Positions 15,642-25,530 are shown, counted from the stretch's first letter. The stretch is DNA of 64,000 bases from Solidesulfovibrio fructosivorans JJ] (GCF_000179555.1 NZ_AECZ01000018.1:30542-94541), one strand, 5' to 3'. Made by a program: numbers and translations. Notes: generated by a model not told the origin, from the sequence alone.

Positions 15642-16029
15642 CATTGGGCGAGCCCCAGGCTTCCCGGATCTTGCGCGCCAGCACGTCCGGGGAAAACGGC
15701 TTGACCACGTAATTGGTCACCCCGGCGCCGATGGCCGTCATGACGTGTTCCTCGTTGGCTTCGGCCGTGATCATGACCACGGGCACCTTGGCGAAACGCT
15801 CGCTTTTGCGGATGCGCTCAAGGAGCGTGAGCCCCGACATGCGCGGCATGTTCCAGTCGAGCAGCACGAGGTCCACCGGATCGCGGTTGATGATCTCCCA
15901 GGCCATTTCCCCGTCCTCGGCGTAATTGAGGTTCTTGAAGCCGAGCTGGCGCAGGATGTAGGCGATGGTCTTGCGCATGGGCTGCTGATCGTCGACAATG
16001 AGGATGGCGATGGCGGAAGGGATGTCCAC
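15616..16029 (-). CDS. CheY-like single-domain response regulator
   Basis: 137 residues, a single receiver domain: ILIVDDQQPMRKTIAYILRQ (acidic pair), phospho-Asp in LVLLDWNMPRMSG, VVMITAEANEEH and the Lys switch in NYVVKPFSPDVL. The sequence (DDQQPMR, LLDWNMP) is close to CheY-type regulators that act by protein contact. Start GTG 16029 is chosen because AAGGAG is 7 nt upstream; an open frame continues further 5' without family similarity. It lies 82 nt downstream of phoU on the same strand and converges with the hybrid kinase. Confidence 0.9.
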   Translation of the reverse strand: MDIPSAIAILIVDDQQPMRKTIAYILRQLGFKNLNYAEDGEMAWEIINRDPVDLVLLDWNMPRMSGLTLLERIRKSERFAKVPVVMITAEANEEHVMTAIGAGVTNYVVKPFSPDVLARKIREAWGSPNVRRPGGAP

Positions 16030-16111
16030 GAGGCGGCTCCTTCGGGCGCGCACGCGCCACGGTGCCCCCATTCTAGGACAAAGCCGCCGCAAAAACCAAG
16101 GGGAAGAAAGG

Positions 16112-16768
16112 CTAGTCGCAACGGTGGCGGCTGCACGCGCCCTCGCGGATAAAAACCACCGATTCCGCGATGTTGGTGCACTGGTCGCACACGCGCTTGA
16201 GCCCGTGGGCGATGAAGCACAGCTGCACGGCCCGCTCCACCGGCCGGGCCACGTCGCGCATGTACTGCGTCATTTCCTTGAGGATGGCCACGTTGAGGTC
16301 CAGGATCTCCTCGGATTCCTCGCACAGCCGGCGGGAGACGTCCAGGTCGAGTTCGGAGAAGCACACGGCCGTGCGGGCCAGAAATTCCCGCGTGGCCTCG
16401 GCCAGTTCCTCCAGCCGCACGGGGGGGGCGATGGGCTCCTGGCCGGCCAGCAGCAGCCCGCGCTTGGCGAGGCCCACGGCCTGGTCGCCGATGCGTTCCG
16501 CGTCGCCGACGATGCGCATGCAGGCGACGATGTAGCGCAAGTCCCTGGCCACGGGCTGGTGCAGGGCGAGCAGGCGCAGGATTTCCGCGTCCAAGGAGCA
16601 CTCCCGGGCGTCGATGGCCGCGTCGCCCTCGATGACGGCCCGGGCCGGTTCGGGGTCGCGGTCGAACACCGCATGCAGGGCCTTTTCAACGGCGGCCTGG
16701 GCCATGTGGAAAATCGTAAGCGTATCTGTCTTCAACTTCTCCAGATCTGCCTCGATAATCCGTTCCAC
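16112..16768 (-). CDS. phoU: Phosphate-transport regulator PhoU
   Basis: Two tandem three-helix PhoU repeats, 218 residues. Repeat one contains the family pattern LALHQPVARDLRYIVACMRIVGDAERIGDQA; repeat two has the matching MRDVARPVERAVQLCFIAHGLKRVCDQCTNIAE, where metal-cluster acidic residues are expected. PhoU links the Pst transporter to PhoR. GTG 16768 follows GGGAGGG. No pst genes are in the window; the neighbour downstream is a CheY-like regulator. Confidence 0.93.
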   Translation of the reverse strand: MERIIEADLEKLKTDTLTIFHMAQAAVEKALHAVFDRDPEPARAVIEGDAAIDARECSLDAEILRLLALHQPVARDLRYIVACMRIVGDAERIGDQAVGLAKRGLLLAGQEPIAPPVRLEELAEATREFLARTAVCFSELDLDVSRRLCEESEEILDLNVAILKEMTQYMRDVARPVERAVQLCFIAHGLKRVCDQCTNIAESVVFIREGACSRHRCD

Positions 16769-17015
16769 GACATCCCTCCCGGATCTGCCTCGTCGAGAAT
16801 GCGAGCCGAAAGCGTATACCGCCGCAACAAGACTGGCAAGAGCTTCGCCGAATTGTCACAGAACACGGCCGTTTTTCGCGCTCGGGGCGAAGGATACCCG
16901 CAGGGTACTTGCCGTCTTTTTGGTTACCTCTTGTTTTTTTGTCCGTACCGGCCGAAATTCACGCCGAGGCCTTTCTTCGAAAACCCCGCCCGACCGCGTT
17001 GCAAAGGATACCCGC

Positions 17016-18404
17016 ATGACGTCCCCGAAAGCCGGCTCCCCGGCCATGGTCCTTGTCACTGTCTGCATCGCCCAGTTCATGGCCCCGTTCATGCTCACGG
17101 CCGTGGGCGTGGCCCTGCCTTCCCTCGGCCGCGACCTCGGCGCCACGGCCATGCAGCTCGGGCTCATCGAACAGCTCTACGTCGTGTCCCTGGCCATGGG
17201 CATGCTCGCCTTCGGGCGCTGGGGCGACATCATCGGCCAGCGCCGGGTGCTTTTGCCGGGCCTGGCCCTGTTCACCGCCCTGACCTGCTCCCTGGGATTT
17301 ACCGAATCCGTGCACATGATCATGTTCCAGCGCTTTTTCCAGGGACTCGGGGCCTGCATGGTGCTGTCCGGGTCCCTGGCCCTGGTGGCGGCGGCCTATC
17401 CGCCGGAGATGCGCGGCCGCAAGATCGGCATCGTCTCGGCCTGCACCTACGCCGGGCTGTCGCTTGGCCCGGTGCTCGGCGGCTACGTCACCGGCCACTT
17501 CGGCTGGCGCTACGTGTTCCTCATGCCCGTGCCCATCGGACTGGCCGCCACGGGCATGTGCCTTTTCGGCATGAAGGAAGCGCCGAAAAACGCCTTTGGC
17601 GAGCGTATGGACTGGCGCGGCGGCATCTTCTACGCCGTCAGCGTGGCATTTCTCATGCTCGGCGCGGCCCATGCCAAGGAAATCCCCCTCGGCCCGGCCA
17701 TGATCGCGGTCGGCGTGCTGGGGCTGGCCGTGTTCCTACGCCTGCAAGCCCACACCAAAAGCGCGCTGCTCGACATCAATCTCCTGACCAGAAACCGCTT
17801 TTTCACGCTGAGCTGCCTGGCCGCCCTCGGCAACTACGCCGCCACCTTCGGCATCACCTTCATGATGAGCCTGTACCTGCAGTACGCCAAGGGCCTGCCG
17901 CCGCGCCTGGCCGGGCTGGTGCTGCTGTCCCAGCCGGTGCTCCAGGTGATCGCCTCGCCCGTCGCCGGCCGGCTGACCGAGCGTTTCGCCGCGGCGACGC
18001 TTGCCACCGTGGGCATGCTGGTCAGTTCCGCCGGCCTGCTGGTCGCGGCCGCGACCATCGGCATGGACACGCCGCTGTGGCTGCTCATCACGGAACTGGC
18101 GGTCATCGGCGCGGGCTTCGGCATCTTCATCACCCCCAACTCCACGGCCATCATGGGCAGCGTGCAAAAGCGCCAGTTCGGGCTGGCCTCGGGCATGATC
18201 GCCGCCATGCGCACTTTCGGCATGGCCGTGTCCATGACCAGCGTGACGCTCATCTTCTCGCTGCTCATGGGCGACGCCATCATCACCGCCGACACGCTGC
18301 CGGCCTTTCTGTCCAGCATGCGGGTGGGGCTGGTCGCCTTTGCCGTGTTCTCGTGCCTGGGGGTGATCCTGTCGTTTTGGCGGGGGAAAAAGAGCCTGCG
18401 CTAG
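17016..18404 (+). CDS. MFS transporter, DHA2 (EmrB/QacA) type
   Basis: Inner-membrane proton-driven drug/metabolite exporter, 462 residues, about 12-14 membrane segments. Motif A-like sequence FGRWGDIIGQRRVLL between TM2 and TM3, then QGLGACMVLSGSLALVAAAYP and GLSLGPVLGGYVTGHFGWRYVF (motif C with the GP-GG pattern). ATG 17016 has AAAGGA upstream. The 247-nt region between it and divergent phoU holds no clear gene or operator. Substrate unknown; no periplasmic adaptor gene nearby. Confidence 0.88.
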   Translation: MTSPKAGSPAMVLVTVCIAQFMAPFMLTAVGVALPSLGRDLGATAMQLGLIEQLYVVSLAMGMLAFGRWGDIIGQRRVLLPGLALFTALTCSLGFTESVHMIMFQRFFQGLGACMVLSGSLALVAAAYPPEMRGRKIGIVSACTYAGLSLGPVLGGYVTGHFGWRYVFLMPVPIGLAATGMCLFGMKEAPKNAFGERMDWRGGIFYAVSVAFLMLGAAHAKEIPLGPAMIAVGVLGLAVFLRLQAHTKSALLDINLLTRNRFFTLSCLAALGNYAATFGITFMMSLYLQYAKGLPPRLAGLVLLSQPVLQVIASPVAGRLTERFAAATLATVGMLVSSAGLLVAAATIGMDTPLWLLITELAVIGAGFGIFITPNSTAIMGSVQKRQFGLASGMIAAMRTFGMAVSMTSVTLIFSLLMGDAIITADTLPAFLSSMRVGLVAFAVFSCLGVILSFWRGKKSLR

Positions 18405-18627
18405 CGGCCGCCCCGCCACTGCCCGCAAGGGCGGAGAGGGGAGCGGCCCCCCGGGCCGGGGCCGTTGACAAGGCCGCCGTCCCCGGGCATTTGTACGCTT
18501 GAGGTCTCTTCCGATATCCAAGCGAATTCCGTAACTATGTTGTCGGCCGGGAAGCTTCGGAAACAACCGTTTCATCCTGTACTGCCCGAGGGCGTCCTTG
18601 CTGTCTTCAGGGCGATGCCGAGGAACC

Positions 18628-21144
18628 ATGCGGCCAGCAGAGCCGGACGCCCATACGACGAAATCCAGCGCGTCGATCCTCTGGCCGGGGGTCCTGCTGT
18701 CTCTCGCCCTGAGTCTCGGCTGCGCCGTCGGGTTGTACGCCCTGCGCCTTGGCGAGCTGCGTGAAGTGCACAAGGACCTGGCCCGCCTGTCCCTCGTCCT
18801 GGCGGGCCAAACCGGGTTGGCCTTTCAGGAAATCGACTTCGTCCTGACGGATACGCGAACGCTCCTGACGCCCGAACGGCTGGCCTCGCCGCCGACGGAC
18901 GAGGCCCTGCACCGGCTGCTGCACGACCGCTTCCGCGGCCTGCTGCAGGGGCAGGCGCTGCTGCTGTTCGGTGCGGACGGCACGATGCTCGCCCACTCGC
19001 GCGTCTTTCCCACTCCCCCTGTCCACGTCGGAGACCGGGACTATTTCCGCGCCCAAAAGCACGCCACAACGGATGCCCTGTTCATTTCCGCGCCGCTGCG
19101 AAACCGGGTCAACCACAACTGGATGATCAGCCTTTCCCGGCGTCTGACCACCCCGGACGGCGGTTTCGCCGGCGTCCTCATGGCCGCCGTGGAAATGCGG
19201 TACTTCACGCGTCTCTACCATGCCCTCGAATTGCCGCCCAGCGCCCGCATCGCCTTGCAACGGGCCGACGGCACCCTGCTTGCCACCTATCCCTTCGACG
19301 ACACCCTGCTCGGCCGCGTCGAACCGCCCTGTCGCGACGGTTCCGGACGCATCAGCGCCGGCAGCCCCGTTCCCGGCCTGCCCATGTCGGTATGCCTGTC
19401 GCTGCCCCTGTCCACGGTACTGCGGCGATGGCACGGGCTGGCCTGGATGATCGGCCTGGGGACCCTGGCGGCGGTGGTCGGCATCGGCGTCCTGACCGGG
19501 GCGCTGGCCATCCGGGTCCGTCGCGACCGGCTGGCGGCGAAGCGGCAGCAACGCCGGCTCGAAGAGCTGGTCGCCCTGCGCACGGCCGACCTCCAGCAAT
19601 TGCTGGCATTCAACGAAACCATCCTGGAGACATCCCCGGTCGGCATCGGGGTCTATCACCAAGACGGGCAGTGCATCTCGGTCAACGACAGCTTCTGCCG
19701 GATTATCGGCGGCGACAAGGAAGCCCTCCAGAGCCTCAACTTCCGCCATCTGGACTCCTGGCGGGAGGCCGGGATGCTGGATCACGCCGTCGCGACCCTC
19801 GAAACCGGCGCGCCATCGCACCTGGAATGCCGGACGGTCACGTCGTTTCACAAGGACATCTGGATCGAATGCCACTTCGTCCGGTTCGTGCGCGACGGAA
19901 TCGACCATCTGCTGTTGCTGCTCGCCGACATCACGGAGCGCAAGCAGGTCGAGGCCGCGCTGCGCAATGCCAAGCGCGTGGCCGAAACCGCCAATGTCGC
20001 CAAGTCGGAATTCCTGGCCAACATGAGCCATGAGATCCGCACGCCCTTAAACGGCGTCCTGGGCATGCTCCAGCTGATGCGCACGACCTCCCTCGACGCG
20101 GAGCAGCGCGAATACCTCGCAGCCGCCATCCTCTCCACCCAGCGCCTGACGGGCCTGCTTTCCGACATCCTCGACCTTTCCCGGATCGAGGCGGGCAAGC
20201 TGACGCTCCAGGAAGCGGATTTCAAGGTGGCCGACCTCAAGGCCTCCATCCTGGAAGTGTTTTCCCTGGTGGCCAGAAACAAGGGCCTGCGCCTGGAGTT
20301 TTCCACCGACGCCGCCATGCCGGCGCGACTGGCCGGCGACGAGACGCGCATCCGGCAGATCCTGTTCAATCTGGTCGGCAACGCCCTGAAGTTCACCACG
20401 ACGGGCGGCGTCGACGTTGCGGCCTTCGCCCTGCCGCCCCGCGCCGACGGACGGCTGCCCGTGGTCTTTTCCGTGCGGGATACGGGCGTCGGCATCCCCG
20501 ACGCGCGGCTGGCGGACATCGTCGAACCCTTTGTCCAGGGACTGGGCGCGCCCTATGCCCCGCGGGAGGGCGCCGGGCTCGGGCTTTCCATCGTGCGCCG
20601 GCTGGTGCGGATGATGGGCGGCGAACTGGCCATCGACAACCGGGAAGGCGGCGGCACGACGATCTATTGCGCCCTGCCCTTGCGCGCGGCGCAAAAGGAC
20701 GCGCCGGACGAAACGCCGCCGGCCCGCGCGGCAGCGGACTCCACGGATCGTTTCCGGATACTGCTGGCTGAGGATGAGGCCATAAACCGCCTTGCCGCCC
20801 AAAAGATGCTGGAAAAGGCAGGCTATGCGGTGACGCCGGCCGGAAGCGGGGAGGAAATCCTGCGGCTCTTGGCCGAACGACCTTTCGACTGCATCCTGAT
20901 GGACATCCGCATGCCCGGAAAAAACGGCCTGGAAGTCACCCGGGAGATCCGGCATTCCCCCCGGCTCGGCCCCATGGCCGCCATCCCCATCATCGCGGTG
21001 ACCGCCTACGCCATGAGCGGCGACCGGGAGAAATTCCTGGCCGCGGGCATGGACGGCTACGTCTCCAAGCCCATCGACATCGCCCATCTCATGGAGGAGC
21101 TCAAGCGAATCATGTCCGACCGGAAGAGGCCGGAGGGGAACTGA
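18628..21144 (+). CDS. Membrane hybrid sensor histidine kinase (PDC/Cache-PAS-HisKA-HATPase-REC)
   Basis: 838 residues. TM1 at about 17-39, a periplasmic PDC/Cache-type sensor (about 40-275, with [12 protein letters not shown] and ISLSRRL typical of dCache ligand pockets), TM2 near 280-305, a PAS domain (about 330-440, [20 protein letters not shown]), HisKA with [14 protein letters not shown] (His near 466), HATPase with [15 protein letters not shown] and [11 protein letters not shown], and a C-terminal receiver ([13 protein letters not shown], phospho-Asp near 758 in [16 protein letters not shown]). ATG 18628 has GAGGA upstream. An orphan kinase, convergent with pyk. The YFRAQK pocket suggests a small organic ligand, but this is an inference. 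Confidence 0.92.
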   Translation: MRPAEPDAHTTKSSASILWPGVLLSLALSLGCAVGLYALRLGELREVHKDLARLSLVLAGQTGLAFQEIDFVLTDTRTLLTPERLASPPTDEALHRLLHDRFRGLLQGQALLLFGADGTMLAHSRVFPTPPVHVGDRDYFRAQKHATTDALFISAPLRNRVNHNWMISLSRRLTTPDGGFAGVLMAAVEMRYFTRLYHALELPPSARIALQRADGTLLATYPFDDTLLGRVEPPCRDGSGRISAGSPVPGLPMSVCLSLPLSTVLRRWHGLAWMIGLGTLAAVVGIGVLTGALAIRVRRDRLAAKRQQRRLEELVALRTADLQQLLAFNETILETSPVGIGVYHQDGQCISVNDSFCRIIGGDKEALQSLNFRHLDSWREAGMLDHAVATLETGAPSHLECRTVTSFHKDIWIECHFVRFVRDGIDHLLLLLADITERKQVEAALRNAKRVAETANVAKSEFLANMSHEIRTPLNGVLGMLQLMRTTSLDAEQREYLAAAILSTQRLTGLLSDILDLSRIEAGKLTLQEADFKVADLKASILEVFSLVARNKGLRLEFSTDAAMPARLAGDETRIRQILFNLVGNALKFTTTGGVDVAAFALPPRADGRLPVVFSVRDTGVGIPDARLADIVEPFVQGLGAPYAPREGAGLGLSIVRRLVRMMGGELAIDNREGGGTTIYCALPLRAAQKDAPDETPPARAAADSTDRFRILLAEDEAINRLAAQKMLEKAGYAVTPAGSGEEILRLLAERPFDCILMDIRMPGKNGLEVTREIRHSPRLGPMAAIPIIAVTAYAMSGDREKFLAAGMDGYVSKPIDIAHLMEELKRIMSDRKRPEGN

Positions 21145-21227
21145 CGCCGCCCCCGGCACAGGGCCCCGCCGCAAGCGGGAACCCTGCACGGGCGGACGCC
21201 GGACCATCCCGAGACGGCCCGGGGGGG

Positions 21228-22655
21228 CTACTTGTAGTAGATCTTGATCTCGTTGGTGCCGGGCATATCGTTGCCGGGCGTGGGACGGCCGGCGGTGATC
21301 ACCACCGGATCGCCGGGCTTGATGTCCGGACAGTTCTGCACGAAGGCCTCCACCCGGGCCATGTGGTCGCCGCTGGTCGCCTCCAGCAGGCGCGGGTGCA
21401 CCCCCCAGGCGAAATTGAGAAAATGCATCACCCGGGAATCCGGCGTCACGCCGTAGATGGACTGGCGCGGCCGGCGGCTCGAAGTCAGGCGGACGTTGGT
21501 GCCGCTGACCGAATGGCAGACGATGGCGTCGGCCTCCATGTTGTCCGCGATCAGGCAGGCCGAATAGGCCACGAACTTGCCGGGATTTTTCTCCCGCTTC
21601 GGCGCGTAGGGCGAAGGGATGCGCTCCAGGTAGTATTTGAGGGCGTTGTCCGAAATCTGGCGCATCACCTTGACCGTTTCCACCACATGGTCGCCCACGG
21701 CCGTCTCTTCCGAGAGCATCACGCAATCGGCCCCGTCCAGGATGGCGTTGGCCACGTCCGTGGACTCGGCCCGGGTCGGGATGGGATTTTTGACCATGGA
21801 AAGGAGCATCTGGGTGGCCACGATGACCGGCCGCTGGGCATGGCGGCAGGCCCGGATGATCTTTTTCTGCAGGATCGGCAGTTCCGGGATGGGGCATTCG
21901 AGGCCGAGGTCGCCGCGCGCCACCATGACCGCGTCGGTGAGCTTCAAAATCGCGTCCAGGTTTTCCACCGCGTTCTGGCGCTCGAGCTTGGACACCACAG
22001 GCACCCATACGCCGTGCTTTTTTATCTCCTCCTTGGTCATGGCCACATCTTCGGCGTTTTGCACGAAGGAGATGGCCAGCGCGTCGACGCCCACGTCGAT
22101 GCCCTCGTGGAGGTCCTTGACGTCCTTGGCGGTCAGGGCCGGCAAGGCGTGGTGCTTGCCCGGAAAGGCGATGCCCTTGTTGGAGGAGAGAAGTCCGGCG
22201 TTTTGCGCCTCCATGGCGTAGAGCCGGTCGGCCTTGACCTCCCGGGTGACGCGGAACTGGAGCAGCCCGTCGCTCAGGTTGACCGGCATGCCGACCCGCA
22301 GGCCGGCGAGCAATTCGGGCATGTCGAGGGAGACGAACACCCGGTCGTCATGGGCCGGATCGGGCCGTTCGTCGGGAAGTCCGAGCAGCAGGCTTTCGCC
22401 CTTGTTGACGCTTCGCGGCGAATCCGCCACCTCGCCGATGCGGGTCTTGGGGCCGCACAGGTCGCCGAGGGCTGTCAGCGGGATGCCGAATTCGCTTTCC
22501 AGGCTACGGATATTTTTGATGATCGGTTCGAAATAGGCGGCATCGGCATGAGAGAAGTTGAGACGGAAAATGCGGACCCCGTGACGTACCATCTCGCGCA
22601 TGGTGTCGAGCGCGATGGACGCGGGGCCGAGCGTGGCCACGATCTTGGTATGCAT
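21228..22655 (-). CDS. pyk: Pyruvate kinase
   Basis: Final glycolytic step, PEP + ADP to pyruvate + ATP. 475 residues. MHTKIVATLGPAS at the N-terminus, IFRLNFSHAD, the metal/PEP region DLCGPKTRIGE, catalytic Lys in VPVVSKLERQNAVENLD, MVARGDLGLECP and the signature ATQMLLSMVKNPIPTRAESTDVANAILDGADCVMLSEETAVG (split here as several motifs). The C-terminal allosteric domain is present and complete. The B domain is the normal barrel insertion. It is convergent with the hybrid kinase. Confidence 0.96.
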   Translation of the reverse strand: MHTKIVATLGPASIALDTMREMVRHGVRIFRLNFSHADAAYFEPIIKNIRSLESEFGIPLTALGDLCGPKTRIGEVADSPRSVNKGESLLLGLPDERPDPAHDDRVFVSLDMPELLAGLRVGMPVNLSDGLLQFRVTREVKADRLYAMEAQNAGLLSSNKGIAFPGKHHALPALTAKDVKDLHEGIDVGVDALAISFVQNAEDVAMTKEEIKKHGVWVPVVSKLERQNAVENLDAILKLTDAVMVARGDLGLECPIPELPILQKKIIRACRHAQRPVIVATQMLLSMVKNPIPTRAESTDVANAILDGADCVMLSEETAVGDHVVETVKVMRQISDNALKYYLERIPSPYAPKREKNPGKFVAYSACLIADNMEADAIVCHSVSGTNVRLTSSRRPRQSIYGVTPDSRVMHFLNFAWGVHPRLLEATSGDHMARVEAFVQNCPDIKPGDPVVITAGRPTPGNDMPGTNEIKIYYK

Positions 22656-22769
22656 GCTTGCCTCCAGGCATGTCCGGCCCGCCTCCCCCCGCGATAGACG
22701 GGAAAAAGCGGATGCATGCCGGACGGGTTTGGGATAAGACTACCCCCGGCTGGTTGCCGTTTCACGACG

Positions 22770-22798
22770 TATCCTTATCTACTGGGAATGGTTGTCAA
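22770..22798 (-). promoter_or_regulatory. Candidate promoter of pyk
   Basis: Minus strand: TTGACA (22798-22793), 17-nt spacer, AGGATA (22775-22770). The -35 overlaps a TTGTC-AAG-GACAA inverted repeat (22792-22805) that could be an operator shared with the divergent DUF1844 gene. Confidence 0.4.
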
Positions 22799-22836
22799 GG
22801 ACAAGGCCGAAGCCACGTTCAAGGAGGGAAGCCCCC

Positions 22837-23151
22837 ATGGGCAGCGACGCGCAAAAAAAGGAAAGCCCCTGCGGCTGCAATAACGCTCACTCGGACCGGG
22901 AATCCTGTTTTCCGCCCGTGTCCTTCATCACCTTCGTCCTGTCCCTGGCCCAGTCGGCCATGGTGCTCATGGGCGAAGCCCCGGACCCGGACACCGGCGA
23001 ATACATGCAGAACCTCCCCCAGGCCAAGCACACCATCGACATCCTGGCCATGCTCGCCTGCAAGACGCGCGGCAACCTCACCGGCGAGGAGCACAAGGTG
23101 CTCGACAACATCCTGTGCGAACTGCGCATGGCCTTCGTGAAAAAACAGTAA
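22837..23151 (+). CDS. DUF1844 protein
   Basis: 104 residues, soluble. Family pattern clear: CFPPVSFITFVLSLAQSAMVLMGE, then AKHTIDILAMLACKTRGNLT and EEHKVLDNILCELRMAFV. The N-terminus is Cys-rich (CGCNN and CF), a possible metal site. ATG 22837 has AAGGAGGG. It ends 17 nt before argC and is probably co-transcribed. Function of DUF1844 is not established. Confidence 0.9.
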   Translation: MGSDAQKKESPCGCNNAHSDRESCFPPVSFITFVLSLAQSAMVLMGEAPDPDTGEYMQNLPQAKHTIDILAMLACKTRGNLTGEEHKVLDNILCELRMAFVKKQ

Positions 23152-23168
23152 ACGCCCCGGGAGACCCC

Positions 23169-24221
23169 ATGGAAACGATTCCCGTCGGCCTGGTCGGCGT
23201 CACCGGCTACACCGGCATGGAACTGGCCCGCATTCTGGCCGTGCACCCCATCCTGCGGCTTACCCGGGCCACGTCCCGGGCCGAAGCCGGCAAGCCGCTT
23301 CGTTCCCTGTATCCCTTTCTCCAGGGATTTCGCGCCGGGGACGTGGGCATAACCGAGCCGGACGCCGCCGATCTGGCCGCGTCGTGCAAGCTGGTCTTTC
23401 TGGCCGTCCCCCACGGCGCGGCCATGGACTACGCCGCCGAACTGCTCACCGCGGGGTTGTCCGTGGTGGACCTCTCGGCCGATTTCCGCCTGGCCGACGC
23501 CGACGTCTACGCCTCCTGGTACGGTCTGGCCCACCGCCATCCGGACCTCTTGCCGGACGCGGTCTACGGCCTGCCGGAACTCTACGCGCCGCGCATCAAG
23601 AAGGCCAAACTCGTGGCCAATCCGGGCTGCTACCCCACGTCCGTCATCCTGGGGCTGGCCCCGGCCCTTTCCGCCGGCCTGATAGAAACCGACGGCATCG
23701 TGGCCGACAGCAAATCCGGCGCGTCCGGAGCCGGGCGCAAGGCCGCCGTGGGCACGCTTTTTTGCGAGGTCCACGACAGCTTCCGGGCCTACAACCTGGG
23801 CAAGCACCGCCACACCCCGGAAATCGAGCAGGAACTGGGAAAGCTCGCCGGCGCGGACATCACCGTGTCCTTCAATCCGCACCTGCTCCCCATCGACCGG
23901 GGCATCCTCTCCACCATCTACACGCGGCTGGTTACGCCCGCCACGCTGGAGGAGATCCACGCCCGCTACGACAACTTCTACGCCGACAAGCCCTGGGTGC
24001 GCGTGCTGCCCCTGGGGAAACTGCCGGAAACGCGCTACGTGCGCGGCACCATGTTTTGCGACATCGGCCTCGTGCTCGACCCCCGCACCAACCGCCTGAT
24101 CGTGGTCTCGGCCATCGACAACCTGTGCCGGGGCGCCTCCGGCCAGGCCGTGGCCTGCGCCAACCTGATGTCCGGCCTGCCTTCCGACGCCGGCCTGCAC
24201 TTCGCGCCGATGATGCCGTAG
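23169..24221 (+). CDS. argC: N-acetyl-gamma-glutamyl-phosphate reductase
   Basis: Third step of arginine synthesis, NADPH-dependent reduction of N-acetylglutamyl phosphate. 350 residues, full length. GLVGVTGYTGMELARIL (nucleotide-binding), VFLAVPHGAA, VDLSADFRL, catalytic Cys in VANPGCYPTSVILGL near residue 150, SKSGASGAGRKA and HRHTPEIEQEL. The end shows IVVSAIDNLCRGASGQAVACAN. ATG 23169. It follows DUF1844; no other arg genes are in the window. Confidence 0.96.
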   Translation: METIPVGLVGVTGYTGMELARILAVHPILRLTRATSRAEAGKPLRSLYPFLQGFRAGDVGITEPDAADLAASCKLVFLAVPHGAAMDYAAELLTAGLSVVDLSADFRLADADVYASWYGLAHRHPDLLPDAVYGLPELYAPRIKKAKLVANPGCYPTSVILGLAPALSAGLIETDGIVADSKSGASGAGRKAAVGTLFCEVHDSFRAYNLGKHRHTPEIEQELGKLAGADITVSFNPHLLPIDRGILSTIYTRLVTPATLEEIHARYDNFYADKPWVRVLPLGKLPETRYVRGTMFCDIGLVLDPRTNRLIVVSAIDNLCRGASGQAVACANLMSGLPSDAGLHFAPMMP

Positions 24222-24252
24222 AGGGACTGGGGGAGAGAAAGGCGAAAGGATG

Positions 24253-24324
24253 CGGGGAGGGGACCCCTTTTTGAAAAAAGGGGTCCCCTCCCCGCGCCCC
24301 TCCCTCCCGAAAAACTTTTACAGG
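24253..24324 (+). repeat. Type-2 hairpin downstream of argC
   Basis: CGGGGAGGGGACCCC-TTTTT pairs with AAAAA-GGGGTCCCCTCCCCG (24253-24294), followed by CGCCCCTCCCTCCCG and AAAAACTTTTA. It is the first of two repeats between argC and the Nif11-like gene and may act as the argC terminator. Confidence 0.8.
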
Positions 24325-24395
24325 GGGCGAAAAGGGTCAGGGAGCGGGCGCCCCGGGGCACGGCGGCACGCCCTGATTATGGCATGCGTTACCAG

Positions 24396-24477
24396 GGCCG
24401 GCGGCGGGCTGTGGCGGAGGCGAAGGCGTATTCTTCGAATATGCGCCGCGCGCGTCCGCCACAGCCCGCCGCCGGCC
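24396..24477. repeat. Long palindrome with nested ATACGCC core (family D, copy 1)
   Basis: 23-bp perfect outer arms: GGCCGGCGGCGGGCTGTGGC+GGA (24396-24418) and its mirror (24455-24477). The 36-nt interior contains GGCGTATTCTTCGAATATGC, itself dyadic. A related core is at 63838-63869. Confidence 0.9.
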
Positions 24478-24503
24478 AGCCAACGGAAAACAAGGAAACC
24501 ATA

Positions 24504-24749
24504 ATGACGCTCGACAATGTCCGCCGGCTGTTTGCCTGCTACAAGACCGACAAGGAGCTTCGGGCCAAGCTCTACAAGGCCGAGGGCCGAGAGGGCCGCG
24601 AAGCCGTGCTGCGCGAAGCCGGCCTGTATTTTACCGACGCCGAATTCGCGGAAATGGACGGCGTGCTCCACGTCAAATGCCAGACCCATGACGAGGCCGA
24701 GGAATTTTTCGCGTTCCGCAACTGGTGGAACATGCTGCAAGGCTCATAA
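24504..24749 (+). CDS. Nif11-like small protein
   Basis: 81 residues. The N-terminal half fits the Nif11 family: MTLDNVRRLFACYKTDKELR, then an Ala/Glu linker and AGLYFTDAEFAEM (the usual G-x-x-F-[ST]-x-x-E element). The C-terminal part (FFAFRNWWNMLQGS) is specific. Nif11-type domains are found with nitrogen-fixation loci and as leaders of modified peptides (NHLP), but no modification enzyme is adjacent here; no Cys-rich core is present. It is 19 nt upstream of a DUF1847 gene, probably one operon. Confidence 0.7.
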   Translation: MTLDNVRRLFACYKTDKELRAKLYKAEGREGREAVLREAGLYFTDAEFAEMDGVLHVKCQTHDEAEEFFAFRNWWNMLQGS

Positions 24750-24768
24750 CGACAAGGAGACGATCCCC

Positions 24769-25461
24769 ATGGCCGATGCCCCCCTGCCCCAATGCGCGCT
24801 GTGTCCCTACGACTGGTCCGAAAGGTACTGCCGCACGGGCAAGGGCAAAGCGCCCAAGGACTGCCCCTCGATCAAGATGCGTGGGCTGATCGAGCCGGCC
24901 GTGGCGAAAACCACCTCCGCCGCCTGCGGCGTCTTCGCCAAGGAGGCCTCGCTTCAGGAAGCCACCTGCTACGGCGGCCGCGAGGAAGGCTACGGCGCGG
25001 TCAAGCCGCTCAAGCCCCGCATCGTCGAGATCGTGGAATTCGCCCGCCGCATGGGCTATACACGCCTGGGACTGGTCTTCTGCATCGGCCTGCGCAAGGA
25101 AGCCGCCGTGGTCCACGAAATCCTGGCCGTAAACGGCTTCGAGGTGGCCTCCGTCTCCTGCAAGGTCGGCGGCGTGTCCAAGGAAGCGCTCGGCATCACC
25201 CCGGCAGAGCAGGTCGATCCCGGTGCGGCCCACGAGACCATGTGCAACCCGGTGCTCCAGGCCATGGTGGTCAACGAGGCCCACACCGACTTCAACGTGC
25301 TGCTCGGGCTGTGCGTCGGCCACGATTCGCTTTTCTTCAAGCACGCCGAGGCCATGGGCACGGTGCTGGCCGTCAAGGACCGGCTTCTCGGCCACAATCC
25401 CATCGCCGCCATCAACCAGTACGACAGCTACTACCGCTACCTCAAAAAGCCGTTGCCCTGA
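24769..25461 (+). CDS. DUF1847 metal-binding-like protein
   Basis: 230 residues. Cys-rich N-terminus CALCPYDWSERYCRTGKGK..DCPS resembles a metal site. Core family signatures: EIVEFARRMGYTRLGLVFCIGLRKEA, FEVASVSCKVGGVSKE, NPVLQAMVVNEAHTDFNVLLGLCVGHDSLF and the end GHNPIAAINQYDSYYRYL. DUF1847 is common in anaerobes and unassigned. ATG 24769 has AAGGAG 9 nt upstream. Its Nif11-like partner precedes it. Confidence 0.88.
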   Translation: MADAPLPQCALCPYDWSERYCRTGKGKAPKDCPSIKMRGLIEPAVAKTTSAACGVFAKEASLQEATCYGGREEGYGAVKPLKPRIVEIVEFARRMGYTRLGLVFCIGLRKEAAVVHEILAVNGFEVASVSCKVGGVSKEALGITPAEQVDPGAAHETMCNPVLQAMVVNEAHTDFNVLLGLCVGHDSLFFKHAEAMGTVLAVKDRLLGHNPIAAINQYDSYYRYLKKPLP

Positions 25462-25530
25462 TCCGCGTCCCTCGATTTCTTCCCGGTGATGGTTTCCCCG
25501 CAGGGTGTTAGGTTACTTTTTGGTGCGTGG

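Noticed and set aside
16769..17015. Pho box in the phoU-MFS intergenic region
   Set aside because: Only a single TGTCAC-like half is visible without the direct repeat needed.
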